DNA from: Hemileia vastatrix
Taxonomy: Eukaryota > Basidiomycota > Pucciniomycetes > Pucciniales > Zaghouaniaceae
Reading direction: 5' to 3'
Assembly (NCBI GenBank): GCA_030280995.1
Contig: JASXTE010000005.1
Location: 24,903,001 to 24,967,000 of the forward strand
Length of the DNA: 64,000 nucleotides
Positions 35,405 through 46,003 of this stretch are shown in pieces. Numbering within the stretch: the stretch's first letter is position 1; every line of letters begins with the position of its first letter. The notes beneath the pieces were generated by a model. The model was not told where the DNA came from. It worked only from the letters and a program-made list of their open reading frames with translations, and ran no database searches. Position numbers and translations under genes: made by a program.

Positions 35405-35800
35405 GACTTCTTCATCTTCATAAAGATCTAACCATTGATTTTCAGGTCAGCAAGTAGGTCATGAAGTATAGTGAAACACAGAATTTAGCTTATCACTGCC
35501 TCAATTTCAGTTTTATTTTTAAGAGGATTTCTTAATCTCCTTAAAATAGAAAAAAGACCTTTCAAGATTCTAATTCAATGTTCAATACAGACTCTTGATT
35601 TATCCAAAAGATTTTTGAGCTTAGAATTTTTGCTTTATTCTGATTCTGTTCACTGAAAAAGAGGAAGTACATATGTTCCATTCACATAAGCAAAATCTGG
35701 CAGAATATACTGATCTTTATATAAGAATTTTTCAGGTTGTTTGAAATTTGAATAATTTGGAAGATGTGGGGATCATTACATGATCCAAGATATCTAGAAA
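35405..35800 (-). pseudogene. PIF/Harbinger DDE transposase, C-terminal relic
   Basis: On the minus strand, reading through one frameshift and several stops: GSCNDPHIFQ, then DQYILPDFAYVNGTYVLPLF, where the Asp of LPD matches the second catalytic Asp (usually LADSAY). Next comes KSRVCIEH-IRILKGLFSILRRL, whose Glu matches the catalytic Glu in the R-IE-GxLK block, and finally LILHDLLADL-like ILCFTILHDLLADL. This order is the signature of the DDE_Tnp_4/HARBI1 family. The N-terminal half is not found in 35,800-36,330. Together with the SANT-like relics at 1.6 and 30 kb it suggests that PIF/Harbinger elements once lived here; the two genes are the usual pair of that superfamily. Confidence 0.7.
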
Positions 35801-36334
35801 AGAAAGAAATCAATTTTTGTTGACATCAAATATAAGTTGGATAGAAATTCAATATCAATAGAGAAGATATAGTTAATTTTGTTAGTTTCAAAAAGAAAGA
35901 ATGGAATCAAAAATAAGCTACCTCTTTTTCAGTCAAATTAATTTTTTCCACTTAAGCAGGTTTCTGACCCAAATAAAAAATTTAGCACCATCAATAAAAC
36001 TACTAAAAGCTTGGACACCATCTGATTGTGTAACCTGTCAGTGTGTGCTAGTATCTAAGTATGATTTAATAGTAAATATTAATGGTCCTACAACTTATTG
36101 ATAAATGATTTAGTGATTAAACCACAGGGGAAGACTAATAAAATAGTTATTCTCAATATAAACTCACAAAACTTGGATTTTTATGGGTGCTAGTGATGGA
36201 AAATAGCTAAATAGAATATAGTTATAGCTTATATAAAGATAATATCAATTTATAAATGCTATATATTATATTTATATATAATGATAATTGTTTAATATTG
36301 TTTATTTGATAAATATTAAGTAAGTGATGTCCAA
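35801..36334. other. No gene seen
   Basis: AT-rich DNA, possibly upstream remains of the Harbinger transposase, but no motif could be supported. Confidence 0.35.
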
Positions 36335-36339
36335 TAACC

Positions 36340-37183
36340 TGTCAAATCCTCCCTTACTTATACCAAAATCCACTGGAGTGCACAGACCTTCAATCCAGAT
36401 GGTATCACTACTTTTACCAGCAATTACAGCACTGTGAGAGCCTATCACCTCCCCATGGTGTCAACCTTCAGAAGTTTCAACACCCAGACATCCAGTAAGG
36501 ACCCTCCATCACAATTAATGATACCACAGAGCCATACCATAAATACAATAAACAGATAAAAACGGATACCATAAAGAACTAGGTAATATAACTCATCCAA
36601 AGAGTATAAAATGAAAACCAAAGAATATAAAGAACCAAATTCACTGAATAAAACACACAAGCATCCATATTAACCCAGTAATGTTATCCCAACCTATAAA
36701 TCTGTGAAAATCCATCAAAGGAAGCAGATTAAGTTGTCAAAACTGGATATATGTGCCTTAAAAAGGTGTATATGCTTGTGTAGGCGTTGTGAGTCCACTG
36801 GATACATCCATATGACCTAAAATATGAAGAAAAATAAAGGTTATAGGCTATTAAGAGGTTATAACCCACTTATAGACCTAAATATACATAATATAACTAC
36901 GTATTTCACTGAATATGAAGCTTATGTATGTCTAAAATTACTTAATATCACTTAAGATAAGTATATTATGACACCATTAACACCTTAATAAGTACTAATA
37001 GGCTATTGATAAGCTATTTAAACTACTATAAGTCATATAGTAGTGTAATGATTATATATATATGTATTATAACCATATATATAACTATTATGACCTTAAT
37101 TTTAGCATATAAGCTTAATTTAATTAAGTTTATCTTAATTTAAAGATAATAATTACTCACTCCTGGGGAAACCTAGGCTGACA
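36340..37183 (-). mobile_element. Solo LTR of a chromovirus, with perfect 5-bp duplication
   Basis: 844 bp, on the minus strand from TGTCAGCCTAGG to a TGACA end. The start resembles TGTCAGCCAGGCTATCTC of chromovirus 2. The flanking 5-bp target duplication is TAACC at 36,335-36,339 and TAACC at 37,184-37,188. No internal sequence lies on either side, so this is a solo LTR left by recombination between two LTRs. Much of its interior does not resemble the other LTRs here, so it belongs to a separate subfamily. Confidence 0.85.
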
Positions 37184-37188
37184 TAACC

Positions 37189-38405
37189 TGATATGTTTTA
37201 AGTTGCTCATCATTTCTTGTTCAAGTGAGAAGTGAAGATTCTAAGGAGTAGATAGAAGTGATGCATTATTTTGTATAAGTGTTAGAAGAACCATAACCTA
37301 AATCAAAGACATTTTACAAATGTTCCAAGGATGCTTCATTACCATTGGAAGACAAATAACATGTGTGAAGGTCAATTGAATTGAAGGATCACATTTTTTT
37401 TTTGAAAAAATTATTTTTAAAAACAGGGTGATTCTGAATAAGCTCAAGTGATTAAAGGAGACATTCCTTAGAATTCCTGAAAAACTGTATAAAAATGGGC
37501 ACAGAGACATTAAGAAGAGTTTGGATGGTATAATGGAGGGTATGAAGTAATTTTATCTTTCTTGGAAGAATGTAACATTTCCTGGCCATTTTTGATAAAG
37601 GAAGAAAATCTTTTTTAAAATCAGAATCAGCATCATAATCACAGTCCAAGAGCAGATCAAGATCTATGAAAGTCATTTCTTGTTGTAATTTATCACAAAT
37701 TGAGAGAAGTGCATGAATTTTATCTAGTATAAAATGTAGATGATGTGCAATATTTTGATTTATGAGGTTTTATACTACACAGTGCTCTGTATGAAAGGAA
37801 TGATGTTGACAAATCTGTTACATGGGACTTTTTGGTGAAGTATGAACCTTTGGTTGAGAAAGTTCATATTTTGGTGAAATCAGGGACTAATTCTACTTTG
37901 AAACACACTAGTTTCTGTGCTAATTTGGTATATCCCCCTTAGATTAATGTGGAGTTGGTCAAATTCAAGTTCAGATTTTTGAGATCTAACACCATCTAAT
38001 ATGAATGAATAAAAAATGAATTTAGGGAAAATAAAGGAAGAGGTGTGAAGATATATTTATAATTAGTGGGAGGTAATGGGAAAATATCAGTACTATGAAT
38101 AATTTTGTTAGGCTTAAAAATATGTATTAAAAATTAAGATTAAAGGGAAGAAACAGCAAACAAAATGTTTTAGGTATATATGCATTAAAATCATGTATTT
38201 CAAATGAAGATGAGACAGAGGCAAAAGCAAAAAAAATACTTGAGATAAATATGCATTAAAAATATGTTTTTAAAATAAGATGAGGGAAGAGTTAAATTAT
38301 TTACCTGTTTCTATTCTGGAGAGAATGTCCTATCAATCCCCAGTTTCTGCCCCTGATTGAAAGAATAATGCCTCAAGACAATAGCTTATGTAAATAGAAT
38401 GACAT
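37189..38405. other. No confirmed gene
   Basis: AT-rich spacer between the solo LTR and the next LTR. It contains one protein-like minus-strand stretch (listed separately). From about 38,000 the sequence repeats words such as ATATGCATTAAAA and AAGATGAGRSA at about 38,120, 38,190 and 38,250, a short degenerate repeat. Confidence 0.4.
37452..37733 (-). pseudogene. Unrecognised open frame, acidic
   Basis: An open stretch of about 90 codons on the minus strand, reading NLINQNIAHHLHFILDKIHA, CDKLQQEMTFIDLDLLLDCD and DSDFKKDFLPLSKMARKCYI. The composition (alternating hydrophobic and acidic, with a dense Asp cluster) is more protein-like than its neighbours. No start, splice sites or family were identified. 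It may be a remnant of a host or transposon protein. Confidence 0.3.
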
Positions 38406-39484
38406 TGTAGAAAATCCTATAGTACTAGCTACAGGCCTTGACCAAGGGAGTTGGAGAAAACCCAGAAAGAAAATCCTCTGTCCCTTTAGAAAAATAAAGT
38501 GAGATTTACCTGCTACAGTAAATTAGTTCCTGTTTTCTAAAGACCCTTTTCCAACACACTTGACTGCCTGATCAGCCAAGAAAGTAGTCTACAGATAGAC
38601 TACCAAACCAAAGAACTGAAATGTAGACCAATGTCCACACCAGAGAAAGCAATTATACTTGATGTAGGTTGCATATCCACACCAGAGACAGCAATAATAC
38701 TTGATATGCTTGCAAGACTATACCAGAGAAACCTGTTGCCAAGTTAAATTAAATGAAGAACTCACCTTGCAAATAACATAGCCAATTGAGGCCAAATAAA
38801 AGTGAAAACTGAGTGAAGAACAAAGATATCACCTCCGGATGGTTGTATGTTAATTAAAGTTGCCCCAAACTGTCTTATTCACTATGTACACACAGACCAC
38901 TCTCTAAAAGCCCATGCACACCAATGAATTTGGCGTTCTTGAGCTCCAAATTGCATAAAACACTTCTAAAAATGCTCCCCAGCCTTTTAGCACCAAGGCA
39001 GGCAGGCTTCCTGAGGAAGCTGCACCACCCTGAAGCCAGAAAACCACCGAAAACCTCAAAAAATTCCAAAATACTTAGAAAAATCTACTACAACTACTAA
39101 AACCTTTAAAACACATAATTAGGCTATAAAAACATTGTGACATAAAATGTAGAGAAAAGTTAGCACATTATAATGGTACTAAGCACTTAACTATAAGCAT
39201 TAAGGTTAGCCCGTAAAACACAAAAAACAAAATTAAACAGATTTTTTCTAAATGAAAAATGAGAAACTATCCCCTTAATACTTAAAATGTGAAGAATTTC
39301 ATCAAGACATAAAATATAACAAGAACCCGGGGCTATACAATGGTAATACCCCACATTGCCACAGTCCGAATATTTTCTGAATAAATCCAGAAAAAAACCC
39401 AATTATTAAACAATGCCATTTAAGACATATCAAAACAATGCCAAATATACCAACAAAGGGCTCCCCCAATGTTGGAAGACCACA
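38406..39484 (-). repeat. LTR of element P
   Basis: 1,079 bp, minus strand from TGTGGTCTTCCAACATTGG to GATTTTCTACA. It is homologous throughout to 42,288-43,387 and 47,734-48,831. Shared landmarks include AAATGGCATTGTTTAATAATTGGG, ACCACCTCC-type words, and TTACTGTAGCAGGTAAATCTCAC near the end. The bases beyond 38,406 lack the primer-binding site seen after LTR Q, so this is the 3' LTR. Confidence 0.85.
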
Positions 39485-39495
39485 TCCTCCCTCCA
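39485..39495 (-). promoter_or_regulatory. Polypurine tract of element P
   Basis: On the minus strand TGGAGGGAGGA directly precedes the TGTGG of the LTR. The same 11 bases precede LTR R (47,723-47,733). Confidence 0.65.
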
Positions 39496-39563
39496 ATAGA
39501 GAATTTCTACATTCTTCTTCATCACAACACTTTTTCAGCTTTATTTCTAAATCTGCTACTGAA

Positions 39564-40152
39564 ATGGGTCCTTGCCAACACTGCATTGACAACAATCTCA
39601 TCTGTACCATCACACCACCGGCTCATCCCTACAGAACCTCCTGTGATGCTTGTAACTCTAGGAAGAAGACTTGTTTCAGACCTGGTCCATTTTCCTCTTC
39701 AACATCTTCTCCTCCTCCACAACCTGATCCACCTTCTACCAGCATCAAAAGATCTAGATCATCCATCCTGATCCCCAGACTGGTAAACAAATTACACCTT
39801 TGAAAAAGAGTGCCAACCCCGCTACACCCACTAGCTCTACCATCAATGGTCCTTCTGATTGTAAGCCCAATAATTCTTCATACTGCTATTCAATATGACA
39901 AATATCCTGTTCATTTCCATCCAGACAGTGATTATAAAAATATGGGAACCATTGAAGCACCCCAACCAAATCCATTGCCCATCATCAAAGGCAAATTCTC
40001 TCAACATTCTTCTCAACAGAAGAATTTATTCTAAATTCCTTCCAATCCACTCCTTCCAAGAATCCACAGGACCTTGAGAAAAGGAAGAACCTTATTCACT
40101 AGTTCAATGCCTTGTTGAAATTTTTTTTACATCTCTTGATTCTTTTCTCTAA
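39564..40152 (+). pseudogene. Gene A: zinc-cluster protein, antisense in element P
   Basis: The first part, open to 39,803, starts MGPCQHC and carries six cysteines spaced CX2CX6CX12CX2CX6C, with the basic run NSRKKTC in the second half. This spacing fits the fungal Zn(II)2Cys6 DNA-binding cluster. A Pro/Ser-rich linker and a KRSRSS basic patch follow. A frameshift near 39,800 moves the rest to another frame (PVHFHPDSD, GTIEAPQPNPLPIIK, HSSQQK), ending TSLDSFL-stop at 40,150-40,152. The copy at 47,066-47,690 (minus) confirms this C-terminus. An upstream ATG at 39,438 is in frame but lies in the LTR; 39,564 is the better start. Intact length would be about 195 residues. It could act as a DNA-binding regulator of the element (inference), or be a structural zinc protein. 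Confidence 0.6.
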
Positions 40153-40780
40153 TTGCTTCTTGCCTGAAAATCTTGATTTAGAAATAAAAAAATAAAAATA
40201 AATTCCTCGGTTTAGAGTCTTGGAGGACTAATCCTCAGTTTTAAGTCTTGGGGGACTAACAGAACTCATTTTATAGTCTTGGAAGTCTCCAAAACCTAAA
40301 TCAAAAAGACAGAACCAGAGATCAAAACATTAAAGACCAAAGAAAAAAACTAGCATTCTGGGGTAACTGTTCTACAGAGCAGCCAGCTCATCAGTTACCC
40401 CCACACTTGCCTTAACTAAATTCAGAGACAACCCCTTTGGATGCCTTCTTCCAGAATCATACCAATATCACATTATCAGTTTATGGTCCTGAAGGACTCA
40501 CCCATCAAACCATCCTCAGTTTTTAGTCTTGGGGGACTATACAATTCTTCAGTTTCAAGTCCTGATGGACTGGCCAAAGTGTTCAGTTTAAAGTCTTGAC
40601 AGACTTCTCCAGTGTTCAGTTAAAAGTCTTGATGGACTAAAACACATTTTTCATAAAAGGGCAGAGACAGCTCCATGCACAATGCTCTGCAACCCACCTG
40701 CTGAGCTTCCATTTTCCCTTCATCATCTACCATCACTGATAAAATTTTCTTTCATCTCTTTTGTTTTTATTGTTTTTCCT
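40153..40780. repeat. Spacer with repeated AGTCTTGGRGGACT motif
   Basis: Between genes A and B the motif CAGTTTTAAGTCTTGGGGGACT and variants (AGTCTTGGAGGACTAA, AGTCCTGATGGACT, AGTCTTGATGGACT) occurs about nine times between 40,204 and 40,640. The homologous spacer of element Q-R (about 46,500-47,015, minus) has the same motif in similar number. A hairpin (40,360-40,401) lies in the middle. Confidence 0.75.
40360..40401. repeat. Hairpin GGGGTAACTG / CAGTTACCCC
   Basis: A 10-bp perfect stem closes a 22-base loop (TTCTACAGAGCAGCCAGCTCAT), which contains its own small inverted repeat GAGC/GCTC. The loop is conserved with the stem at 46,787-46,828 (inverted) and 52,303-52,344, and partly at 52,561-52,601. 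Confidence 0.8.
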
Positions 40781-40789
40781 TCACAGATC

Positions 40790-42287
40790 AATGCTGAATC
40801 CCCAGACTTTGACCCTTCGGACCTTCCTTTTTTCACTGCTCCAAAAGACTATGCTTGTAAACAGTGCATCCCCATTTTCAGGCCTTGTACTTTCACTCTT
40901 CCTACTCCTCAGACCAAATTCTATAACAGAGCCTGTGACTCTTGCAACTCTAAAAAGGAAAGATGTTGAAGAGACCCCAACTATCCAATACCTCCACCTT
41001 CACCTTCCTATAAATATATTTACAGATCTCCTATCAGGTAACCAGAACTAGGAACTGCTTCCTCTTCTTTATCTTCTGCTCCTTCCAGAAGATCACACCA
41101 TTCTATTCCCAAAACACTCCCTGAAAGAACTTCTTTATCTTCTCAAGAATCTGCTTTTACCTCAGAAAATTTAGCCAAAACAGCTTCAAAAACAGCTCCC
41201 AGGTGGCCCTCCCACCTTGCATTAAAGCAAAAATCAGGCTCAAAAATCCCAAATTCAGCCAGACAACAGCCAGAATCTACCAATAAACACTAACAACTCT
41301 ATGCAAAAACCTCCTAGTGCTCCAAGAGCAATGAATACACACACAAATTCTTCATCAGACAACACCAAAAATTCCAACATCTCTAGGAGGCCTGCCAGAG
41401 GACCTCCTGAAAACACCAGAGCACACAACACTGCTCCCAAACAAAAATCTCCTGTTGCACCAAGAAGAACTAACTACACCTCTCCTCTGGAAGCCAATTA
41501 TTCCTCTGATAGTTCCTTTCTTCTAGATCTTCATCTAGAAGATCACAATCAGTTTCCAGGTCACCTTCTTCTGGTCTTTCCTTCAACCAACGTGGAACTC
41601 CTCTTCCAGTATATAACCCACCTGCACCAGGAAATAATATAAACCACAACAACAACAACAGGAGACCTGATTCTCCACCCAGGACACAGGAACATCCTTC
41701 TTCTAGTCAATATTCCCAACATCATTTAGCAAATGTTCATGAGAATTCATACATCCATCTGGCTGATCCTCCAACATCCATTTAACATTCTTCAACAGTT
41801 CATATTCCCACCGCTTACAAATTTAATGAGCTCCCAATCTGTAAGTACCAAATTAATACATTCATTTTCTTTACAAAGAACAATGACTGATCCAATTCTT
41901 CTATTTAGTTGGAAACCTGCCTCCTGAAACTGCAATTGGGATTGACAAACTCTAGATACCACCTTAATGCTGGATTACTCCGACATGAAACAACACCTAA
42001 CCATGATGTGTTCAAACATGCTTAAGGCCTTTGCTCTCCACGGTCCATTGAATCTGCTTGAAATTAATCTGAGAAAGCAGCTCCTTGATTACCACTGGAA
42101 GATTTCTATAATAATCAAGCACACCTTCCAACACTCTATCCCCCCTTCTTCCACTTCTTCCCAAAGATTACCTTCTACTCCTGTCCCTGACCATTACAAC
42201 CCATATATGATTTCCAGCTGCCTACATCACAAAGAGCACAGTTCTTCCTCCAATCCTAAAAAAAGAAAAAATGCCACCATAATTTGG
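40790..42287 (+). pseudogene. Gene B: zinc-cluster, Ser/Arg-rich protein, antisense in element P
   Basis: N-terminus AESPDFDPSDLPFF, then six cysteines spaced CX2CX6CX15CX2CX6C with KKERC at the end, resembling gene A and the fungal Zn2Cys6 pattern although the middle spacer is long. A Ser/Pro-rich region follows, then at about 41,520-41,760 a Ser/Arg-rich patch (SSRSSSRRSQSVSRSPSSG) and PVYNPPAPGNNINHNNNN. The C-terminal part, open at 41,967-42,287, reads LDYSDMKQHLTMMCSNMLKA and LLEINLRKQLLDYHWK. Lesions: a one-base deletion puts the start ATG out of frame (the copy at 46,360 has it intact), and there is a TGA after the sixth cysteine plus several more stops. A 3' splice-like TTTTCCTTCACAG just precedes the start region in both copies, so an upstream exon is possible. 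Truncated at 42,287 by LTR Q. Confidence 0.6.
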
Positions 42288-43387
42288 TGTGGTCTTGCAA
42301 CATTGGCCGAGCCCTTTGTTGGTCTATTTGGCGCTGTTTTGATATGTATTAAATGGCATTGTTTAATAATTGGGCGTTTTTATGAAATTATTTGGCGAAT
42401 ATTGGGACTTCAAAGATGTGGGTATTACCATTGGATAGCCCCATTTTTTTACTATATTTTATGTCTTGTGACATTTTTCATACTCTAAGTATTTAAGGGA
42501 TTATTTCTCATTTTTCATTTTAAAATATAGCTGTTTAATTTTGTTTTTTGTCTTTTAACGGCTAACCTTAAGTCTTAGGATTAAGTGCTTATCACCATTA
42601 TAATGGGCTAATTTTTCTCTATGTTTCATTTCATAATGTTGTTATAGCTTAATTTTGTGTTTTAAAGGTTTTAGTAGTCGTAGTTTATTTTTCTAAGTAT
42701 TTTGCGTGTTTTTGGAGGTTTTTGATGGTTTTCTGGCTTCAGGGCAGTCCTGCCTCCTCAGGCCGGCCTCCTGACGTCAAGCCAACTGCCCGCCTTGGTG
42801 CTAGAAGGCTGGGAAGCATTTCTAGAGGGGTTTTATGCAATTTGGCGCTCAGAAACGCCAAATTTTTTGGTGTGCATGGGCTCTTAGATAGTGGTCTATG
42901 TTTATATAGTGAATAAGATAGTGTGGGGCAACCTTAATCATAATACAACCATCCGGAGGTGATATCCTTGTTCCTCACTTGGTTTTCACTTTTTTTTGGC
43001 CACAATTGGCTTTGTTTGTTGCAAGGTTAGTTCTCCATTAAACTCAACTTCGGCAACTGTTTTCTCTGGTGTAGTATTGCAAGCTATATCAAGAATTATT
43101 GCTGTCTCTGGTGTGGATTTTCAACCTACATCAAGTATCATTGCTTTCTCTGGTGTGGACATTGGTCTACATTTCAGCTCTTTGGTTTGGTAGTCTGTCT
43201 TGAGACTACTTTCTTGGCTGATCAGGAAGTCAAGTGTATTGGAAAAGGGCTTTAAACAACAGGAACTAATTTACTGTAGCAGGTAAATCTCACTTATATT
43301 TTTGTAAAGGGACAGGGGAATTTCTCTCTGGTTTTTCTCCAACTACCTTGGTCAAGGCCTATAGCTAGTACTATAGGATTTTCTACA
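42288..43387 (+). repeat. 5' LTR of element Q-R
   Basis: 1,100 bp, from TGTGGTCTTGCAACATTGG to GGATTTTCTACA. It matches LTR R and the reverse complement of LTR P across the full length. Confidence 0.85.
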
Positions 43388-43391
43388 TTTC

Positions 43392-43408
43392 TGGCGCCCA
43401 ACATGATG
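43392..43408 (+). promoter_or_regulatory. Primer-binding site of element Q-R
   Basis: TGGCGCCCAACATGATG starts four bases after the LTR end. TGG at this spot pairs with the CCA end of a tRNA, and TGGCGCCCAAC resembles primer sites known from many LTR elements. The cognate tRNA is not determined here. Confidence 0.65.
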
Positions 43409-43480
43409 TAGGACCTGCTAGTTATTTGGAATATCTGTTGTCTGTGGTTGGTCTTTTTTTGGTGATTTTGTTCTGGAAGA

Positions 43481-44507
43481 ATGGCTTCTGGTTCATCTAT
43501 TACTGTGGTGACCTTCAGTAGGGGGGAAGGTCCTCCTGCTGTGATGGTTAAATAGTTTGTTAGGATTAAAACTTGGGATGGTACCAAGTTTAATGGGGAA
43601 GATGTGAAGTGGTTTCTGGAGAAATATGAAACTGCTGCTTGTGTGGATGGTGCTTCTTACCTGGACATGGTGAAGCAGATCATTTTCTTCATTGGTGATA
43701 GGGCAGTGGAGAAGGAGGTTGTGGTCATGTCTGGCTACAAGAAGAGAGATTAGAAGTTTCTGTGCAGGGAGATGGTGGATAGATGGGGTGTCTGGTTCAC
43801 TATGGTGGATCTTAACAAGGTAGTCAGTTAATGGAAGTCTTATGGTGGTTTTGGTAACTTACTCAGTTATAGGAATTTTCTGCTGCAATTTGATCCTGTG
43901 GTAGAATATTTGGTGGAAGTAGAGGAGCTGGCACATGAAAATGCTGCCAAAGATGTTTTTTTTCTGCCCTGGCTAGAGATGTCAGGATGGATGTGTTGAA
44001 GGAGTTGTCAAGGAAGGACTTTATGAAGACTCTTTCTAATGGGGACCGGTAGTTGCCTGCCTTGGACAAGGTGAAGGAGGCTGTGGAGGCCCATTTGAAG
44101 TTGTTTGCTGTGGAAACCTATCAAGAAGGGTGTGCACAGTATGTCAGCAAAGTCAGTGAGGCTTTGGCTGAAGAGGAGAGTAGGGTGAAGAAGAAGAGAA
44201 GAATATGTTGGAGGTTACTAAGCAGGAGAGTGACCCAGTGGTGGAGCAGTTGGCTGATCTGACAAAACAGCTACATATTTTTGTTCAGGAGGCTAAGAAG
44301 GTCAATAGGGCTCCTTCTCAGCCTAGAGATTCTGACAGGAGGTCTGATTGGAGTGATCCTTGGGTCTGCTCTTATTGAAGCAGGAGGGGGCACAAGTCCA
44401 ATGATTGTTGGGCTCTGAACAGAGATGTGTCAGAAGGAAAGGTGGAGTTTGATGGCAGGGTGTTTAAATTCCCTGATGGTTTATTTGTGAAGCCCAGTGA
44501 GGGGTAG
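43481..44507 (+). pseudogene. Gag of element Q-R with CCHC knuckle
   Basis: Starts MASGSSITVVTFSRGEGPP after the primer site. The frame shows the capsid-like core (TWDGTKFNGEDVKWFLEKYE, DMVKQIIFFIGD, VVVMSGYKKRD) and then a helical, charged part (KVKEAVEAHLKLFAVETYQE). The end of the domain has a zinc knuckle of CCHC type, CSY-stop-SRRGHKSNDC, in which the second cysteine codon is TGA. In-frame TAG or TAA stops occur near 43,553, 43,753, 43,828 and 44,050, several at places where a Trp codon is plausible, and there are at least two frameshifts (near 43,960 and 44,200). The WDGTKF/NGEDVKWF style is that of basidiomycete gypsy Gag proteins (from memory). Confidence 0.7.
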
Positions 44508-45339
44508 GCTCCTGTTTATTTGGTCAGGAGAAGAAATTGTCTCAATAAGAGGAGGACAAGGTTTGAGGAGATACCTGATCAGGGGAAGTCTTCTGCTAAT
44601 GCAGATGAAGATGTCAAGGGAAAAGGGAAGGAGGTTAATAAAGTCTCATTTTCTACTTCCTTTGGTGGGTTGGAGTTGCATTCTTGTGGAGGACAGTCAA
44701 GTGGTGAATGCTTGGTTGGTGTCTATGATTTTGAAGCTGGAAAGGTGGGAAGGCCTAAGAGCAGCTCTCAGGCCCAACCAAAGCCTAAGGCTTCAAAGGT
44801 GGATCCTTAGTTGAGTGCAGCCAGGAGGAAGTACAGAAAAGAGGAGCTGTACAGGATGAAGAAGGGGATTGCTGATATGGACCCCCCAGTTTTGGTGCAT
44901 TAGACAAGAATGTTGAGCCAATTCCAATGGATGTTGATTCTGACTCAGAGGAGGATTTACCTTTGGCTTCATTTTCAAAGCCTTCTGGAGTTAGAGGTGT
45001 TGGTAAGGGATCTAGTTTGATTCCTTTTTATGGAAAATCTGTTTGTGGTTCTGATCCTCAGGAGATTTCTAGGACTAAGGTAGTGGAGCCAAGGGCTCTC
45101 TTTGAGATGCCATTAGTTTCTGGCCAATCAAATGTTATGGACTATGTTCTAGAAAGGATGAATCAGGGTCAGGTTTCCCTTTCTTATGGGGAATTGTAAG
45201 CTATCAGTCCTGGGTTGGCTGATAGACAAAAAAAATTGTTGACCAGGAGAGGGTTTCTTCTGGGGAGGTGGAATACATTCTTGACTCTGCTGAGAAGTTT
45301 GGTGAGGGGTAGGAAACTCATTTTTCTGCTCCTCTGGGA
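44508..45339 (+). pseudogene. Gag-protease linker of element Q-R
   Basis: Continues the polyprotein with hydrophilic sequence in shifting frames: RRRNCLNKRRTRFEEIPDQG, KGKGKEVNKVSFSTSFGGLE, then an acidic patch (MDVDSDSEEDLPLASFSKPS, 44,927 on) and FYGKSVCGSD. It leads into MDYVLERMNQGQVSLSYGEL-stop-AISPGLADR, a segment resembling the conserved block that precedes the protease in rust gypsy polyproteins. Function of the linker is unknown. Confidence 0.5.
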
Positions 45340-45858
45340 TAAGTCAATGTCACTCTGAATGGCAGGGAGGCAAGGGCATTGGTGGATTCAGGTTCTCAGA
45401 TAAACCTGATTTCTTTGCTTGAGGCAACTCATATGGGCCTCCCCATCAAAACTGGTATTGGTGGGAATTTGAGAGGGATCGGTGGCCATGTCACTGAATT
45501 GGTTGGAACTTCAGAGTTTGTGAAGTTAGATGTTGGAGGAGCCTCAGGGAAGGTTCATTTTTACATTTCCAAAGGTAATGTAAAAGCTGTTTTGGGTGGA
45601 CCATTATTGATGTATTTCCAGGCAAGAATTGGTTATCAGTTTGACATGGGAATCAGTTTGGAGTTGACCGGTGAAGATGAGAGGAGGCTTCACATTAGGT
45701 TGTCATCTCCTAGAGATGATGCTTGTGAGACCAGGCCTGGCTTGTCTTCAATGTTCCAGTGCATGGATTGTTGTAGGAGAAAAAAAGTAGTGGGTGCCAC
45801 CCCTGGTTTATTGGAGTGTGGCTCAGGCTCTAATGAGAGTCTGTCTTTTTTAGAGTAA
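45340..45858 (+). pseudogene. Retropepsin-like aspartic protease of element Q-R
   Basis: An open stretch from 45,379, with preceding in-frame VNVTLNGREARAL, contains VDSGSQINLI (active-site DSG), a glycine-rich flap-like segment (GIGGNLRGIGGHVTELVGTS), FVKLDVGG and NVKAVLGGPLLM, matching retropepsin order: DSG, flap, then ILG-type motif. The domain ends near 45,690. The remaining 55 residues run on (RPGLSSMFQCMDCCRRKKVV) to a TAA at 45,856. No RT follows: the next recognisable feature is gene B on the other strand at 46,360. The active site is intact, so decay in this part is slight. Confidence 0.75.
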
Positions 45859-46003
45859 TAAGGGCTGATTACCCTAGTGCTACAACCTCTCCCCAAGATG
45901 AGGAAATCCCAGGTTGTAGTAGGTCAGCTCCCTTGGAGATATACCAAGTGGATTTTCAACTTTATCTTTTTAATGTTTCTCTTCTCTGCAAGTATTCTTC
46001 ATA

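Larger units (their letters stand above)
38406..42287 (-). mobile_element. LTR element P, 3' part, truncated by element Q-R
   Basis: On the minus strand the element ends with an LTR at 39,484-38,406 preceded by a polypurine tract. Its internal region, 39,485-42,287, holds two genes on the plus strand (A and B), that is, antisense to the element, with a motif-rich spacer between. It stops abruptly at 42,287, where a plus-oriented LTR of the same family begins inside gene B. No gag or pol of this copy is present in the window. Confidence 0.7.

Noticed and set aside
38875..39402. Minus-strand frames inside LTR P, and their counterparts at 42,722-42,916 and 48,151-48,384
   Set aside because: These short frames lie wholly in the LTR and recur because the LTR recurs. 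Substitutions between copies do not respect codon positions by eye.
41255..41658. Minus-strand frames of 61 and 62 residues under gene B
   Set aside because: They are shadows of the Ser/Pro-rich and Ser/Arg-rich parts of gene B on the plus strand.
44497..44814. 105-residue frame overlapping the 96-residue linker frame of element Q-R
   Set aside because: The 96-residue frame has the hydrophilic, Lys/Ser-rich composition expected between Gag and protease; the other is a neighbouring-frame shadow.
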